A stretch of DNA of 64,000 bases, taken from DATBLE01 sp963808815. GTDB taxonomy: Bacteria; Actinomycetota; Thermoleophilia; Gaiellales; Gaiellaceae. Within the stretch, counting starts at the first letter, position 1. Each line of letters opens with the position of its first letter. The position numbers were made by a program, and so were the translations under genes. The stretch lies in the NCBI GenBank assembly GCA_963808815.1, contig CAWEGI010000016.1, positions 227,093-291,092 on the forward strand. The letters are read 5' to 3'. Below the pieces are notes generated by a model. It saw nothing but the letters and a program-made list of their open reading frames with translations, did not search any database and was not told where the DNA came from. Shown here piece by piece: positions 44,360 to 53,548 of this stretch.

Positions 44360-45467
44360 ATGCCCGAGGCACAGGAGCAACCGCTCGACCAGCAGCTCGA
44401 GGAGATCGGGACCCAGCTCGCCTGGGTCCGTGATTACCTTTGACCCCGATCGCCTGACTGCACGCGCCGCCGAGCTCGAGGAAGCCATGGGCGGTCCCGG
44501 CTTCTGGGACGATCAGCAGCGCGCGGCCGAGATCAGCACCGAGCACTCGCGCGCGACGAAGCGGCTCGAACGCTTTCGGCGGCTCGACCAGGAATACCGC
44601 GACGCCCGCGAGCTGGCAGAAATGGACGGCGAGATGGCCGGCGAGATCGCGGCCAGCCTGCGCCCGCTCCGCGCCGAGCTGGCGCGGCTCGAAGAGGACG
44701 CGCTGTTCAACGGCGAGTACGACGGGGGGGACGCGGTCGTGACCATCCACGCCGGGGCCGGCGGGACCGACTCCCAGGACTGGGCGGAGATCCTCCTGCG
44801 CATGTATCTGCGCTGGGCGGAGGGGCGCAGCTTCCAGACGGAGCTACTCGAGGCCAGCCCCGGCGAGGAGGCGGGGCTCAAGTCCGCGACGTTCACTGTG
44901 CGCGGCGAGAACGCCTACGGGGTCTTCAAGGCCGAGCGCGGAGTTCATCGGCTCGTCCGCCTGTCGCCTTTCGACTCGGCGCATCGGCGTCATACATCGT
45001 TCGCGCAGGTGATCGTCAGTCCGCTCCTGCCCGACGACGCCGTGGCGGAGATCGACGAGGCCGACCTGCGGATCGACACGTACCGCGCGAGCGGCGCCGG
45101 CGGGCAGCATGTCAACAAGACCGACTCGGCCGTCCGGATCACCCACCTGCCGACCGGGATCGTCGTCCAGTGTCAGAACGAGCGCTCCCAGACGTCGAAC
45201 AAGCAGACGGCCATGCGAATTCTGCGCTCCCGGCTCGCCGAACTCGAGCAGGAGCAGCGGGAGGCGGAGCTGGCCAAGGAACGCGGGGCGGTGCAGGAGG
45301 CGGACTTCGGAAGTCAAATTCGCAGCTATGTGCTGCACCCGTACCAGCTCGTCAAGGATCACCGCACCAACGTCGAGGCCGGCAACGCCCAGGGCGTCCT
45401 CGACGGCGACCTCGACGAGTTCGTGCACGCCTACCTTCTCGCTCGAGCGGCCGGAAGGGCCGTCTAG
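44360..45467 (+). CDS. prfB: Peptide chain release factor 2, programmed +1 frameshift
   Basis: RF2 frees the peptide at UGA and UAA. Frame one runs from ATG 44360 for 27 codons (MPEAQEQPLDQQLEEIGTQL) to an in-frame TGA at 44441. Frame two continues DPDRLTARAAELEEAMGGPG to 45467, about 368 residues. The codon-recognition tripeptide SPF is in VRLSPFDSAHRR, and the catalytic GGQ in RASGAGGQHVNKTDSAVRI. HAGAGGTDSQDWAEILLRMY is the family signature. Unlike the other breaks in this window, this one is the classical autoregulatory shift. ftsE follows, the common prfB-ftsE-ftsX order. Confidence 0.96.
44438..44444 (+). other. Programmed +1 ribosomal frameshift site (CTTTGAC) of prfB
   Basis: CTT TGA C is the same heptamer as in E. 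coli prfB: the ribosome slips from CTT to TTT at a slow UGA when RF2 is scarce. The upstream Shine-Dalgarno-like stimulator is weak here; gggtccgtga is the best candidate and it lies slightly too far upstream. Decoding resumes with GAC at 44442. Confidence 0.93.
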
Positions 45468-45646
45468 CGGTGGACTCGGCTAGAATTGACCCTCCCCCGA
45501 CCGGTGCGGCCCCGGGCACGTCCGTGCGCTCGAACGGCGACGTGCCGCACACACTTCCAGTGCAGCAAGCAGACGAACTTCACATCGAGACTCCGGTAGC
45601 CCTCGCCGAGGCCGAGCCGCGTCCGGCCGAGACGGCTGCGGCTGCC

Positions 45647-46330
45647 ATGATCGTGTTCGAGTCGGTGACGAAGGTCTACGACCCGGACGTGGTCGCCCTC
45701 AGCGACGTCTCGTTCGTGATCGAGAAGGGCGACTTCGTCTTCGTCGTCGGCGCCTCGGGATCCGGCAAGTCGACGATCATCCGCCTTTTGCTCAAGGAGA
45801 TCGAGCCGACCCGGGGTCGGATCCTCGTCGGCGGTCGTGACCTCGGGCGGCTCAAGCACTCGAAGGTGCCGCTCCTGCGCCGGAACCTCGGGTGCGTTTT
45901 CCAGGACTTCAAGCTGTTGCCCAACCGAACCGCCGCCGAGAACGTCGCCTACGCGCTGAAGGTCCAGGGCAACCGACCCGAGTCGATTCGCAAGAAGGTG
46001 CCCGAGGCCCTGTCCCTCGTCGGCCTCGCCCACAAGGCGACCTCGCTTCCCGGCGAGCTCTCCGGCGGCGAGCAGCAGCGCGTCTCGATCGCGCGCGCCG
46101 TCGTCAATCACCCGCCGCTCCTGATCTGCGACGAGCCGACCGGGAACCTCGACCCCGATACCTCGGTCGGGATCATGCAGCTGCTCTACCGGATCAACCG
46201 CGCCGGCACGACCGTGTTGATGGTCACCCACGACCGCGAGATGGTCGACAAGATGCGCAAGCGCGTGATCGCGCTCGACAGCGGCCGGCTCGCTCGCGAC
46301 GAGCGCCGCGGGGGGTACACGACCGAATGA
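45647..46330 (+). CDS. ftsE: Cell-division ABC transporter ATP-binding protein FtsE
   Basis: 227 residues from ATG 45647. Walker A GASGSGKST (35-43), Q-loop VFQDFKLLPNRTAAENVAYA, signature LSGGEQQRVSIARAVVNHPP, Walker B LLICDEPTGNLDPD, H-loop MVTHDREMVDKM. It works with FtsX to regulate peptidoglycan hydrolases at the septum. The frame is open back to GTG 45470, where TAGAAT (45481-45486) also looks like a -10 box. The extra 59 residues would be low-complexity, so the ATG is preferred. The stop overlaps the ftsX start. Confidence 0.93.
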   Translation: MIVFESVTKVYDPDVVALSDVSFVIEKGDFVFVVGASGSGKSTIIRLLLKEIEPTRGRILVGGRDLGRLKHSKVPLLRRNLGCVFQDFKLLPNRTAAENVAYALKVQGNRPESIRKKVPEALSLVGLAHKATSLPGELSGGEQQRVSIARAVVNHPPLLICDEPTGNLDPDTSVGIMQLLYRINRAGTTVLMVTHDREMVDKMRKRVIALDSGRLARDERRGGYTTE

Positions 46331-47196
46331 TGCGCCTGCGGATGATCGTGGGTGAGGCCTGGCGGTCGATCACGGCCAGCATGTCGACGACGGTCGCGGC
46401 GACCATGACCGTCCTCGTCGCGATGCTCGTGCTCGGGACGACGATCGGGCTCGGTACCTGGGTGCTGTCCTACAGCGATCACCTCAAGCAGCAGCTGCTG
46501 GTGAAGGTCTACTTCACGAACGACCGCACCCCGAAGCAGATCAACGCGATCGGCAGGCGTTTCGACCCGAAGGTCAACCCGCTAGTCCAGAAGCTGACCT
46601 TCGTCCCGAAGGAACAGGCCCTGAGGATCATGCAGAAACGCCTGCCACAGCTGAACAAGGGGTTGGCCTACAACCCGTATCCCGATGCGTACGAGATCCG
46701 CCCGACGAAGGGCGAGTACATCAATGACATCCGCGCCCAGTTGCGGCCGATTCCCGCCGGCGTCGACAGGATCAACGACGGGGGCACTACCTCGCATCGC
46801 GTGCTGAAGGTCGGCGGGATCATCTCGGTCGTGTGCCTGATCGGCGTGCTCTTGCTCCTGATCGCCTCCACGCTGCTGATCGCCAACACGATCCGGCTCT
46901 CGATCTTCGCCCGCCGGCGCGAGATCGAGGTGATGAAACTCGTCGGTGCGACCAACTGGTTCGTCCGAGGACCGTTCATGGTCGAAGGCCTGATCTGCGG
47001 GTTGGCCGGCTCGATTGCCGCTGTCGTGCTCCTGGTGATCGGCAAGTCGGTCGTGTTGCCATCGATCGGCCTCCACCACTCGAAGGACGCACACGCGTTG
47101 GCCTTCGAGCTGAATGCCCTGATCCTGATCGGCATAGGGCTCGCGCTGGGCGTCTCTGGCACCGGGCTGACGCTCAGGCGCTTCCTCCAGGTCTAG
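46327..47196 (+). CDS. ftsX: Cell-division protein FtsX
   Basis: 289 residues, four membrane helices: one at about 20-45 (TTVAATMTVLVAMLVLGTTI), a large extracellular domain (50-160, QLLVKVYFTNDRTPKQINAI), then three near the end (GIISVVCLIGVLLLLIASTL and two more). The FtsX-domain loop reads SIFARRREIEVMKLVGATNW. ATG 46327 overlaps the ftsE stop (ATGATG). The extracellular loop is where FtsX contacts its hydrolase partner in actinobacteria. Confidence 0.95.
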   Translation: MMRLRMIVGEAWRSITASMSTTVAATMTVLVAMLVLGTTIGLGTWVLSYSDHLKQQLLVKVYFTNDRTPKQINAIGRRFDPKVNPLVQKLTFVPKEQALRIMQKRLPQLNKGLAYNPYPDAYEIRPTKGEYINDIRAQLRPIPAGVDRINDGGTTSHRVLKVGGIISVVCLIGVLLLLIASTLLIANTIRLSIFARRREIEVMKLVGATNWFVRGPFMVEGLICGLAGSIAAVVLLVIGKSVVLPSIGLHHSKDAHALAFELNALILIGIGLALGVSGTGLTLRRFLQV

Positions 47197-47294
47197 CGGC
47201 CCCGCGGCCCAGCATCGAGTTCACCGTTTCGGCACGAAACGTGACAGACCCGTGACGCTTTTCTCGCTACGCTCGCAGCGGGTGGTGGGATGGG

Positions 47295-49002
47295 GTGCCC
47301 CGGGAGCTGGGCGTTAGAGTCGGCCGAGGATTGGAGCCGGTCCGGACAGTGGTGGAGGTCGCGAGTCGCGGCAAGCTCGTGGTGGGCGAGCCCTACTTCG
47401 CGCCGGGGACGCCGATCGCCCTCGATCGCAAGTCGTTGCACGGGGCAGAACGAGGCGACCTGGCCGTGGTCTCGAGTGGTCGGGGGCGAGCGAAGGTCGA
47501 GCGCGTGCTCGGGCCGGCGAGCCGGATCGAGGCCGTGCTCGAGGGTCTCCTGGTCGAGCGCGGCGCGCGGGTGGCGTTGGAGCCCGTCGACCTGGGGGAG
47601 CCGACCGGCGAGGGTCGAGTCGATCTCCGCGACCTGACGACGTTCACGATCGACCCCGACACGGCGAAGGACTTCGACGACGCGATCTCGGTGGTGCGCG
47701 AGCCGGACGGCGTCCGTGCCTGGGTGCACATCGCCGACGTCTCGGCGTTCGTCCCGGCAGGCTCGGCGCTCGATCGAGGGGCGGCCGCCAGGGCGTTCTC
47801 GACCTACGTGCCCGGCCTGGTCGCGCCGATGCTCCCGCCCGAGCTCTCGGACGACGCGTGCTCCCTGCGGCCGCACGTCGACCGGTCGTGCGTGACCGTC
47901 GAGTTCGCCCCGAGCGGCGAGCCGCTCTTCTACCGCTCGACGATCTGCAGCGACGCCCGGCTGACCTACGGCCAGGCGCAGCGCCGCGACGTTCCGGCCG
48001 AGGTTTCGGAGGAGCTCGAGCTCGCGGCCGCGTACTCTGCCGAGCTGCGCCGACGGCGGTTCGCGCGCGGGGCGCTGCGGGTCGAGCGGCCCGAGATCGC
48101 ATTCGACTTCGACGGTGAGGGCGGCGTCGCAGCTGCCCGATGGGAGGGAGAGCCGGACGCACACGCGCTCGTCGAGGAGCTGATGATCATCGCGAACGAG
48201 GCGGTGGCCGGGCTGCTCGCCGGCCGCAACCGGGAGGCGCTGTTCCGCGTTCACGAACGGCCCGATCCGCAATCCGTGTCTCTCCTCGTCGCCAAGCTGG
48301 CCGACCTCGACGTGCCGACCCCGCCGGTGCCGGATCGACTGACGGCCGGCGACGCCGCCCGCGCCGTGGCCGACGTGAGCGAACGCGTGACCGACTACGT
48401 CGGCCAGTCCGGCCGTGGGCGAGAGGCGTTCCCGGCGCTCGTACTCCGCTCGCTCAAGCAGGCCCGCTACGACCCGCGCAACCTCGGTCACTCCGGCCTC
48501 GCGAGCCCGGCCTACTGCCATTTCACGAGCCCGATCCGCCGTTACCCGGACCTGGTCGTCCACCGCGCGCTCCTCCGCGAGCTCGGCGTCTCCGACGAGC
48601 CGCTGCCCGAGCACCTGGGCGACCTGGCCGAGCACACCTCCGCCCGGGAGCGCGGGGCGGCCGGGCTGGAGTACCTCGCCGACGACATCTGCCTCGCGTG
48701 GCTGCTCGAGTCGCAGCTCTTCGACCGCGGCTGGAACGACGCCGTGGCCGGGGGAGATCATCGGCGTGATCCCGTCCGGCTTGTTCGTCCGCTTCGGGGA
48801 TGTCTTCGAGGGCTACCTGCCGGCGCGCCGGCTCCAGGGCGACTACTTCGAGCTGAACGAGCTGGGCACTGCGCTTGCCGGCAGACGCGGCGGCGGTGTC
48901 TTCCGGCTCGGCGACCCGATCGAGGTCGTGGTCGAGGAGATCCGCCGCTGGGAAGGGAAGGTAGAGCTCTCTCCGGCTGCGCGGGGTCACACCGACCGTT
49001 AG
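47295..49002 (+). CDS. rnr: RNase R/RNase II-family 3'-5' exoribonuclease, apparent frameshift near 48752
   Basis: About 570 residues. The catalytic RNB domain holds TIDPDTAKDFDDAISVV with the metal-binding aspartates, then GLVAPMLPPELSDDACSL, ANEAVAGLLAGRNREALF and CHFTSPIRRYPDLVVHRALL. A run of five G near 48752 (four expected) shifts the frame to EIIGVIPSGLFVRFGDVFEG, the C-terminal S1 domain. The N-terminal cold-shock part is short compared with typical RNase R (about 100 residues before RNB), so it may be a mini-RNase R. GTG 47295 is the longest start; GTG 47349 is an alternative. Confidence 0.88.
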
Positions 49003-49015
49003 GGTCGACGCCAGG

Positions 49016-50650
49016 ATGGCGACCGCGAACGCCGCGCCGGCGACCAAGGCCGCATCGGGCTCACAGCTCGTCCTGTTCACGCTCGCCGCCGGTCAGTTCC
49101 TGATGACGCTCGACAGCTCGGTGATGAACGTCTCGATCGAGGAGGTGGCGAAGGACGTCGGAACGACCGTGACCGGCATCCAGACCGCGATCACGCTCTA
49201 CACCCTCGTGATGGCGGCGCTGATGATCACCGGCGCGAAGGTGGGCGCGATGATCGGGCGGAAGAGGGCGTTCGCGATCGGCTGCGTCATCTACGGGTGC
49301 GGCTCCTTCACGACGTCGATCGCGCCGAACTACCCCGTGCTCCTGTTCGGCTGGTCGTTCCTCGAAGGCGTCGGCGCCTGTCTGATCCTGCCTGCGATCG
49401 TCGCGCTCGTCGCCGGAAACTTCGCCGCCGCGAAACGGCCAGCCGCCTACGGGCTCGTCGCCGCGGCAGGTGCGATCGCCGTCGCCGTCGGCCCGCTGAT
49501 CGGCGGCTTCTGCACGACGTATTTCTCGTGGCGCTGGGTGTTCGCGGGCGAGGTCGTGATCGTGGCGATCATCCTCCTGTTCACCCGGAGGATCGCGGAC
49601 GCGCCCGTCGAGAAGCGGCCGCACCTGGACGTGGTCGGGGCCGTGCTCTCGGCGGCCGGGCTCGGGTTGTTCGTCTTCGGCGTGCTGAAGACCGGCACGT
49701 GGGGGTGGATCCGGTCGAAGCCCGGCGGCCCGTCCTGGGCGGGGCTGTCTCCGAGCATCTGGCTGATGATCGCCGGATTGTTCGTGATCTGGCTCTTCTT
49801 CGCGTGGCTGCACCGCCAGGCCGATCGTGGCAAGGAGCCTCTCATCCGCCCCGACATGCTCCGCAACAACCAGCTGGTCGGCGGGCTCGTCATGTTCTTC
49901 TCGCAGTTCATGATCCAGGCGGGGGTCTTCTTCGTCGTCCCCCTCTACCTCTCGATCTGCCTCGGCCTGTCGGCGCTGGAGACCGGCGTCAAGCTGCTGC
50001 CGCTGTCGGTCACCCTGCTTGCCGCGGCGATCGGCGTCCCCAAGATCTGGCCGAAGGTCTCGCCGCGCCGCATCGTGCGCTCGGGCCTGCTCTCGCTCCT
50101 CGCCGGCGGGCTGATCCTGCTCGGTGGGCTCGACGTGAACTCCGGGGCCGAGGTGGTCTTCGTCCCGATGCTCCTGATCGGCCTCGGCATCGGAGCACTC
50201 GCATCGCAGCTCGGCGCGATCACGGTGTCCGCGGTCCCCGACGACGAGAGCCCGGAGGTGGGCGGGCTCCAGAACACGATGACGAACCTCGGCGCGTCGC
50301 TGGGGACGGCGCTCGCCGGCTCGGTGATGATCGCTGCGTTGACCGCCGCGTTCATCGCGAACATCCAGTCGAGCGACGCTATCCCCTCGCCGGTGAAGTC
50401 GAAGGCGAGCACGGAGCTGGCGAGCGGAGTGCCGTTCATCTCGGACGAAGATCTCCAGAAGGCGCTCGACGACGCCCACGTCAGCAACCGGGCGGCCGAC
50501 GACGCGCTCGCCGCGTACCAGAACGCCCGTATCGACGGTCTACAGACCGCCCTGGCGATCCTCGCTCTGATCACCGTGATCGCGCTGTTCGGAGCGAGGC
50601 GGATCCCGACCGTTCCGGTCGGCTCCACCGGGCCGCCGGTCGAGGCGTGA
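49016..50650 (+). CDS. MFS multidrug efflux transporter (DHA2, 14-helix)
   Basis: 544 residues, 13-14 helices. FLMTLDSSVMNVSIEEVAKD is the DHA2 motif in helix 1, GAKVGAMIGRKRAFAIGCVI motif A, GPLIGGFCTTYFSWRWVFAG the motif C region typical of antiporters. A C-terminal charged stretch (KASTELASGVPFISDEDLQK) precedes the last helix. It stands between rnr and smpB, which are usually adjacent, so it may be an insertion. Likely a proton-driven drug exporter; substrate unknown. Confidence 0.92.
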   Translation: MATANAAPATKAASGSQLVLFTLAAGQFLMTLDSSVMNVSIEEVAKDVGTTVTGIQTAITLYTLVMAALMITGAKVGAMIGRKRAFAIGCVIYGCGSFTTSIAPNYPVLLFGWSFLEGVGACLILPAIVALVAGNFAAAKRPAAYGLVAAAGAIAVAVGPLIGGFCTTYFSWRWVFAGEVVIVAIILLFTRRIADAPVEKRPHLDVVGAVLSAAGLGLFVFGVLKTGTWGWIRSKPGGPSWAGLSPSIWLMIAGLFVIWLFFAWLHRQADRGKEPLIRPDMLRNNQLVGGLVMFFSQFMIQAGVFFVVPLYLSICLGLSALETGVKLLPLSVTLLAAAIGVPKIWPKVSPRRIVRSGLLSLLAGGLILLGGLDVNSGAEVVFVPMLLIGLGIGALASQLGAITVSAVPDDESPEVGGLQNTMTNLGASLGTALAGSVMIAALTAAFIANIQSSDAIPSPVKSKASTELASGVPFISDEDLQKALDDAHVSNRAADDALAAYQNARIDGLQTALAILALITVIALFGARRIPTVPVGSTGPPVEA

Positions 50651-50725
50651 GGGTACGGCCTGCCGTACCCCCGTACACCTGCCCGCCGTAGCGACGCCGC
50701 CGCCCGAGGAACCTATGGTGGAGCC

Positions 50726-50809
50726 ATGCCCGTCGCAATCGCCTACGCCGTCTGCTTCGCGCCGTTCCTCATGCTCGGCTTCGGGCTTCTGCGGTTGACC
50801 CGCGCCTAG
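50726..50809 (+). CDS. Possible 27-residue membrane peptide
   Basis: ATG 50726 to TAG 50807-50809 gives MPVAIAYAVCFAPFLMLGFG and a basic end, a single hydrophobic helix. It lies in the gap between the MFS gene and smpB. A TAGACT box (50807-50812) overlaps its stop and serves smpB. No homology can be claimed; it may be chance. Confidence 0.25.
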   Translation: MPVAIAYAVCFAPFLMLGFGLLRLTRA

Positions 50810-50812
50810 ACT
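50807..50812 (+). promoter_or_regulatory. -10 box (TAGACT) for smpB
   Basis: TAGACT ends 10 bases before the smpB ATG at 50823, which leaves at most a few bases of leader. An upstream TTGACC (50795-50800) is too close to act as a -35. Confidence 0.5.
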
Positions 50813-50822
50813 TGTCTTCGGC

Positions 50823-51278
50823 ATGGCCGGAGAGAAGCTGATCGCGGACAATCGCCGTGCGCGCCACGACTACGAGCTGCTCGAGCGTTTCGAGGCGGGT
50901 CTCGTACTGACGGGGACCGAGGTGAAGTCGCTGCGCGACGGCCGGGCCTCCCTCGCGCAGGCATTCGCGGACGTCCGCGACGGCGAGGTCTGGCTCGTCG
51001 GCGCCGAGATCGCCACCTACGACCAGGGCAACATCGCCAACCACGTCCCGACGCGCGACCGCAAGCTCCTCCTGCACCGTGGCGAGATCGCCTCGCTCTA
51101 CGGCAAGGTGCGCGAGAAGGGGCTGACGCTGGTGCCGACGCGGATGTACTGGAAGGACGGCCGAGCGAAGGTCGAGATCGCGCTCGCCCGCGGCAAGCAG
51201 ACGATCGACAAGCGTCGCGACATCGCCAAGCGGGAGGCCGACCGTGCGATGCAGCGTGCGCTCAAGGCGCGCCGGTAG
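50823..51278 (+). CDS. smpB: SsrA-binding protein
   Basis: 151 residues. SmpB brings tmRNA to stalled ribosomes. IADNRRARHDYELLERFEAG, LVLTGTEVKSLRDGRASLAQ, FADVRDGEVWLVGAEIATYD and the basic C-terminal tail (GKQTIDKRRDIAKREADRAM) that enters the mRNA channel are all normal. The ssrA gene itself is 1.2 kb downstream. Confidence 0.96.
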   Translation: MAGEKLIADNRRARHDYELLERFEAGLVLTGTEVKSLRDGRASLAQAFADVRDGEVWLVGAEIATYDQGNIANHVPTRDRKLLLHRGEIASLYGKVREKGLTLVPTRMYWKDGRAKVEIALARGKQTIDKRRDIAKREADRAMQRALKARR

Positions 51279-51355
51279 AGCGGCCGTTCGGCGACCATCT
51301 GGTGAGCATTCGGAGACGACGGTTTCCCCAGCCGAGAAAGGGGCATGTCAGGTCC

Positions 51356-51361
51356 TAGACT
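51356..51361 (+). promoter_or_regulatory. -10 box (TAGACT) for the VOC gene
   Basis: TAGACT at 51356-51361 precedes ATG 51397 by 35 bases. Here a leader with GAAAGGAGG is present, unlike the leaderless genes nearby. Confidence 0.5.
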
Positions 51362-51396
51362 GGCGGCGCTACTGCCGCTCGACCGAAAGGAGGATC

Positions 51397-51867
51397 ATGG
51401 CGAAGCCGATTCCGGAGGGATATCGCACCGTTACGCCGTACCTCGTGTTCGACGACGCGGCTTCCGCGATCGAGTTCTACAAGACCGCGTTCGGCGCGAA
51501 GGAGCGCATGCGCATGGAGGCGCCCGGAGGCAAGATCGGGCACGCGGAGATCGAGATCGGCGACTCGATGGTGATGCTCTCCGACTCGTTCCCGCAGTCG
51601 ACGACGAGGTCGCCCAGCGAGCTCGGCGGCACCACCGCAGGCGTGTTCCTGTACGTCGAGGACGTCGATGCCGTTGCACAGCGGGCAGTCGACGCGGGGG
51701 CGACCGTCACGATGGAGATCGCCGACCAGTTCTGGGGCGATCGCTTCGGCTCACTCACGGACCCGTTCGGCCACTCGTGGTCGATCGCCACCCACGTCGA
51801 GGACGTCCCTCCCGAGGAGATGGCAGAGCGAGCCAAGGAAGCGATGGCCGCGATGAGCGCCAGCTGA
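51397..51867 (+). CDS. PhnB-like VOC protein
   Basis: 156 residues from ATG 51397, preceded by GAAAGGAGG. TVTPYLVFDDAASAIEFYKT, GHAEIEIGDSMVMLSD and FGSLTDPFGHSWSIATHVED define the PhnB/YkcA-type glyoxalase fold. Metal and substrate unknown. The tail EMAERAKEAMAAMSA is common in this subgroup. It ends at a strong terminator shared with the convergent CHRD gene. Confidence 0.88.
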   Translation: MAKPIPEGYRTVTPYLVFDDAASAIEFYKTAFGAKERMRMEAPGGKIGHAEIEIGDSMVMLSDSFPQSTTRSPSELGGTTAGVFLYVEDVDAVAQRAVDAGATVTMEIADQFWGDRFGSLTDPFGHSWSIATHVEDVPPEEMAERAKEAMAAMSAS

Positions 51868-51885
51868 CACCGCTCGCAGGGGAGT

Positions 51886-51912
51886 CGGGCGGGCCGTGGG
51901 CCGGCCCGCCCG
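51886..51912. terminator. Bidirectional terminator between the VOC and CHRD genes
   Basis: Perfect 10-bp stem cgggcgggcc (51886-51895) with ggcccgcccg (51903-51912) and a 7-base loop, between two convergent genes. Confidence 0.7.
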
Positions 51913-51926
51913 AGCCTCGTCGGTCG

Positions 51927-52373
51927 CTACTCGGCGACCTTCGCCTGGCCGCGGATCTCGCCGGCCGCGTTCTTCTTCGTGTGGACGTTGATGTACGCCT
52001 TGCCGCCCTCGAGGGCCGAAACCACGGCCTTCGAGATGTGGACCTTGCCCGTCTGGCCGTTCTTGCACGGGCCGCAGAGCGGGACGACGACCGGGCCGGC
52101 GACGCCCGGCTTGCCCATGTGGATGTGGGCGGCGAGCGCGTTGCCGGACAGGCGCGAGTAGGTGAGCTTCCAGGTCAGCGTGGCGCCGGTCTTGTTCTCG
52201 ACGTACTTGGCGCTGAAGGCGCCCTTCGCGAGCCGTGCGCCTTTCGGCTTCGGAACCTCGGTGTTGTTCTTCAGCGTCGCGCTGACCGTGTAGGTCTCGG
52301 CGGCGCCGGCGAAGGCGACGACGACCAGGGCGACCGTCGCCGTTGCGGCGACGAGCAATGTGAGCTTCTTCAC
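51927..52373 (-). CDS. Secreted CHRD-domain protein
   Basis: 148 residues with signal peptide LTLLVAATATVALVVVAFAG. The CHRD domain reads YTVSATLKNNTEVPKPKGAR, GATLTWKLTYSRLSGNALAA, HIHMGKPGVAGPVVVPLCG and AYINVHTKKNAAGEIRGQ. HIH and VHT are the usual histidine-containing strands. CHRD proteins are exported and of unclear bacterial function. The domain was first described in chordin. Confidence 0.88.
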   Translation of the reverse strand: MKKLTLLVAATATVALVVVAFAGAAETYTVSATLKNNTEVPKPKGARLAKGAFSAKYVENKTGATLTWKLTYSRLSGNALAAHIHMGKPGVAGPVVVPLCGPCKNGQTGKVHISKAVVSALEGGKAYINVHTKKNAAGEIRGQAKVAE

Positions 52374-52474
52374 GACTTTCCTCCCGTCTCGGTGTGCTCT
52401 CTGGGAGGGTGTTCGCCGGAGGCGGCAAGTCGGATTGATCGAGCCGCGCGGCTACACTGTTCCGGAAGACATAC

Positions 52475-52832
52475 GGGGGCGACCAGGTCTCGACGTGGTC
52501 GGTTCTCCGGCTGAGCTGCAGGTCGAGGTCCCCGGTCGGCCTCGTAAAACAACCGGGAACCAACGTAAGTGCGGATAACGAACTCGCACTCGCCGCCTAA
52601 GTAATTAGGTGACGCGTCGCTCCGGATTCGGCCCGTGGTTCGGGTAGCGGCGTCATAAACGGGCTGGCCCCGAAGGAACGCCAATCGCCGGAGGGGTGAG
52701 AAAACAGGATGGCTGGCCCGGCGGTAGGTCGCTCACCCACCGGCCGCTCGGGCGAGACCAAATGGTGAGCTACACCTGTAGACGTTCAGTCCGGTGCGGC
52801 TGCGGACGCGGGTTCGATTCCCGCCGCCTCCA
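52475..52832 (+). ncRNA. ssrA: Transfer-messenger RNA (tmRNA)
   Basis: About 358 bases. The acceptor stem pairs GGGGGCG (52475-52481) with CGCCTCC (52825-52831), including the G3-U pair that marks an alanyl acceptor, and A52832 as discriminator. CCA is not encoded. UCUCGACG near the 5' end and the T-arm gggttcgattccc are diagnostic. The tag frame at 52571-52600 encodes ADNELALAA and a TAA stop; the ALAA end is the normal degradation signal. TACACT (52453-52458) is a good -10 box. Confidence 0.95.
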
Positions 52833-52840
52833 ACGCTCCT

Positions 52841-52863
52841 CGGGGCGGCCTTCGGCCGCCCCG
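52841..52863 (+). terminator. ssrA terminator
   Basis: A 10-bp stem (cggggcggcc with ggccgccccg) around a 3-base ttc loop, 8 bases after the tmRNA end. No T-run. Confidence 0.7.
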
Positions 52864-52873
52864 TCGTCGCTTA

Positions 52874-52950
52874 CACGGGGGAACCGGCCGGTTCCCCCGC
52901 GGGCCCCTTCCCCCGCTCTGCCGGACGGCTTCGCCGCCGGCATTCACGCT
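52874..52950. repeat. Intergenic hairpin repeat, copy C
   Basis: A 24-bp perfect palindrome (52876-52899, arms cgggggaaccgg) followed by gggccccttcccccgctc and tgccggacggcttcgccgcc. It shares the opening cacggggg, the tail gggcccctttcc and the closing gccggc hairpin with copies A, B and D, so these form one dispersed family. Confidence 0.6.
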
Positions 52951-53005
52951 CTCACGGCAGTCGGTGGTGAGCCGCTAGCCGGCGGAAGGCGAGCCCTGTC
53001 GTAGT

Positions 53006-53029
53006 CCAGCGTTCGGGAATGTCCCTGAG
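53006..53029. repeat. Island repeat CCAGnGTTCGsGAATGTC, copy 1
   Basis: ccagcgttcgggaatgtccc followed by tgag. It lies just past the 3' end of the minus-strand GFA gene. Related copies are at 53463, 54011 and 55406. Confidence 0.55.
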
Positions 53030-53039
53030 ACCGATACCG

Positions 53040-53438
53040 CTACGGCACGGCGCCCTCGTCGTGCTGCGCTGCGCCCTCGACCGGCGGTATCCAGCTCTCG
53101 CGCCGCTTCACCCAGATCTCGTCGTCGGGCTTCAGCTCGAAGGGCGCCTCATCAAGGCTTCCGATCCGAATCTCGATGAGCGTGTCGCCGGGGTCGGCTG
53201 TGTCAAGGAGCCGAGACCCACAGCGGGAACAGAAGCCGCGACCGTCATAGCTTGAGATTTCGCCGCTCACCTCAAACACCTCGACGGGCCACAGCGCATA
53301 CACGCTGAACGCACTGCCCGACTCCTTTCTGCACCCCGCGCAGTGGCAACGCCGGACATGCACAGGGTCACCGCGAACGCTATAGCGGACCGCTCCGCAA
53401 AGACATCCGCCGGTCCGTACTCCTGCCTCCACGCGCAC
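53040..53438 (-). CDS. GFA-family (glutathione-dependent formaldehyde-activating-like) zinc protein
   Basis: 132 residues. The zinc-binding cysteines are in GGCLCGAVRYSV, VRRCHCAGCRKESGSAFSVY and GRGFCSRCGSRLLD, which is the full GFA pattern. Members act on or bind small aldehydes or S-conjugates; most are uncharacterised. It is the first gene of the accessory stretch after ssrA and is flanked by two copies of the island repeat. Confidence 0.88.
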   Translation of the reverse strand: MRVEAGVRTGGCLCGAVRYSVRGDPVHVRRCHCAGCRKESGSAFSVYALWPVEVFEVSGEISSYDGRGFCSRCGSRLLDTADPGDTLIEIRIGSLDEAPFELKPDDEIWVKRRESWIPPVEGAAQHDEGAVP

Positions 53439-53462
53439 AGATGCTACGCAAGCTGCGGTGGG

Positions 53463-53487
53463 CCAGTGTTCGCGAATGTCCCCTGAG
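53463..53487. repeat. Island repeat, copy 2
   Basis: ccagtgttcgcgaatgtccc followed by ctgag, upstream of the GFA gene and downstream of the PRC-barrel gene. Core TTCGCGAA is palindromic. Confidence 0.55.
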
Positions 53488-53548
53488 CGCGAGGGGAAAT
53501 GTCCCTCGCCCTTACTGCGTCACAAGAACAGGCAACGGAGCGGTGCAA

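Noticed and set aside
44360..44443. prfB frame break as a sequencing error
   Set aside because: CTT TGA C at the right codon distance is the known RF2 autoregulatory site.
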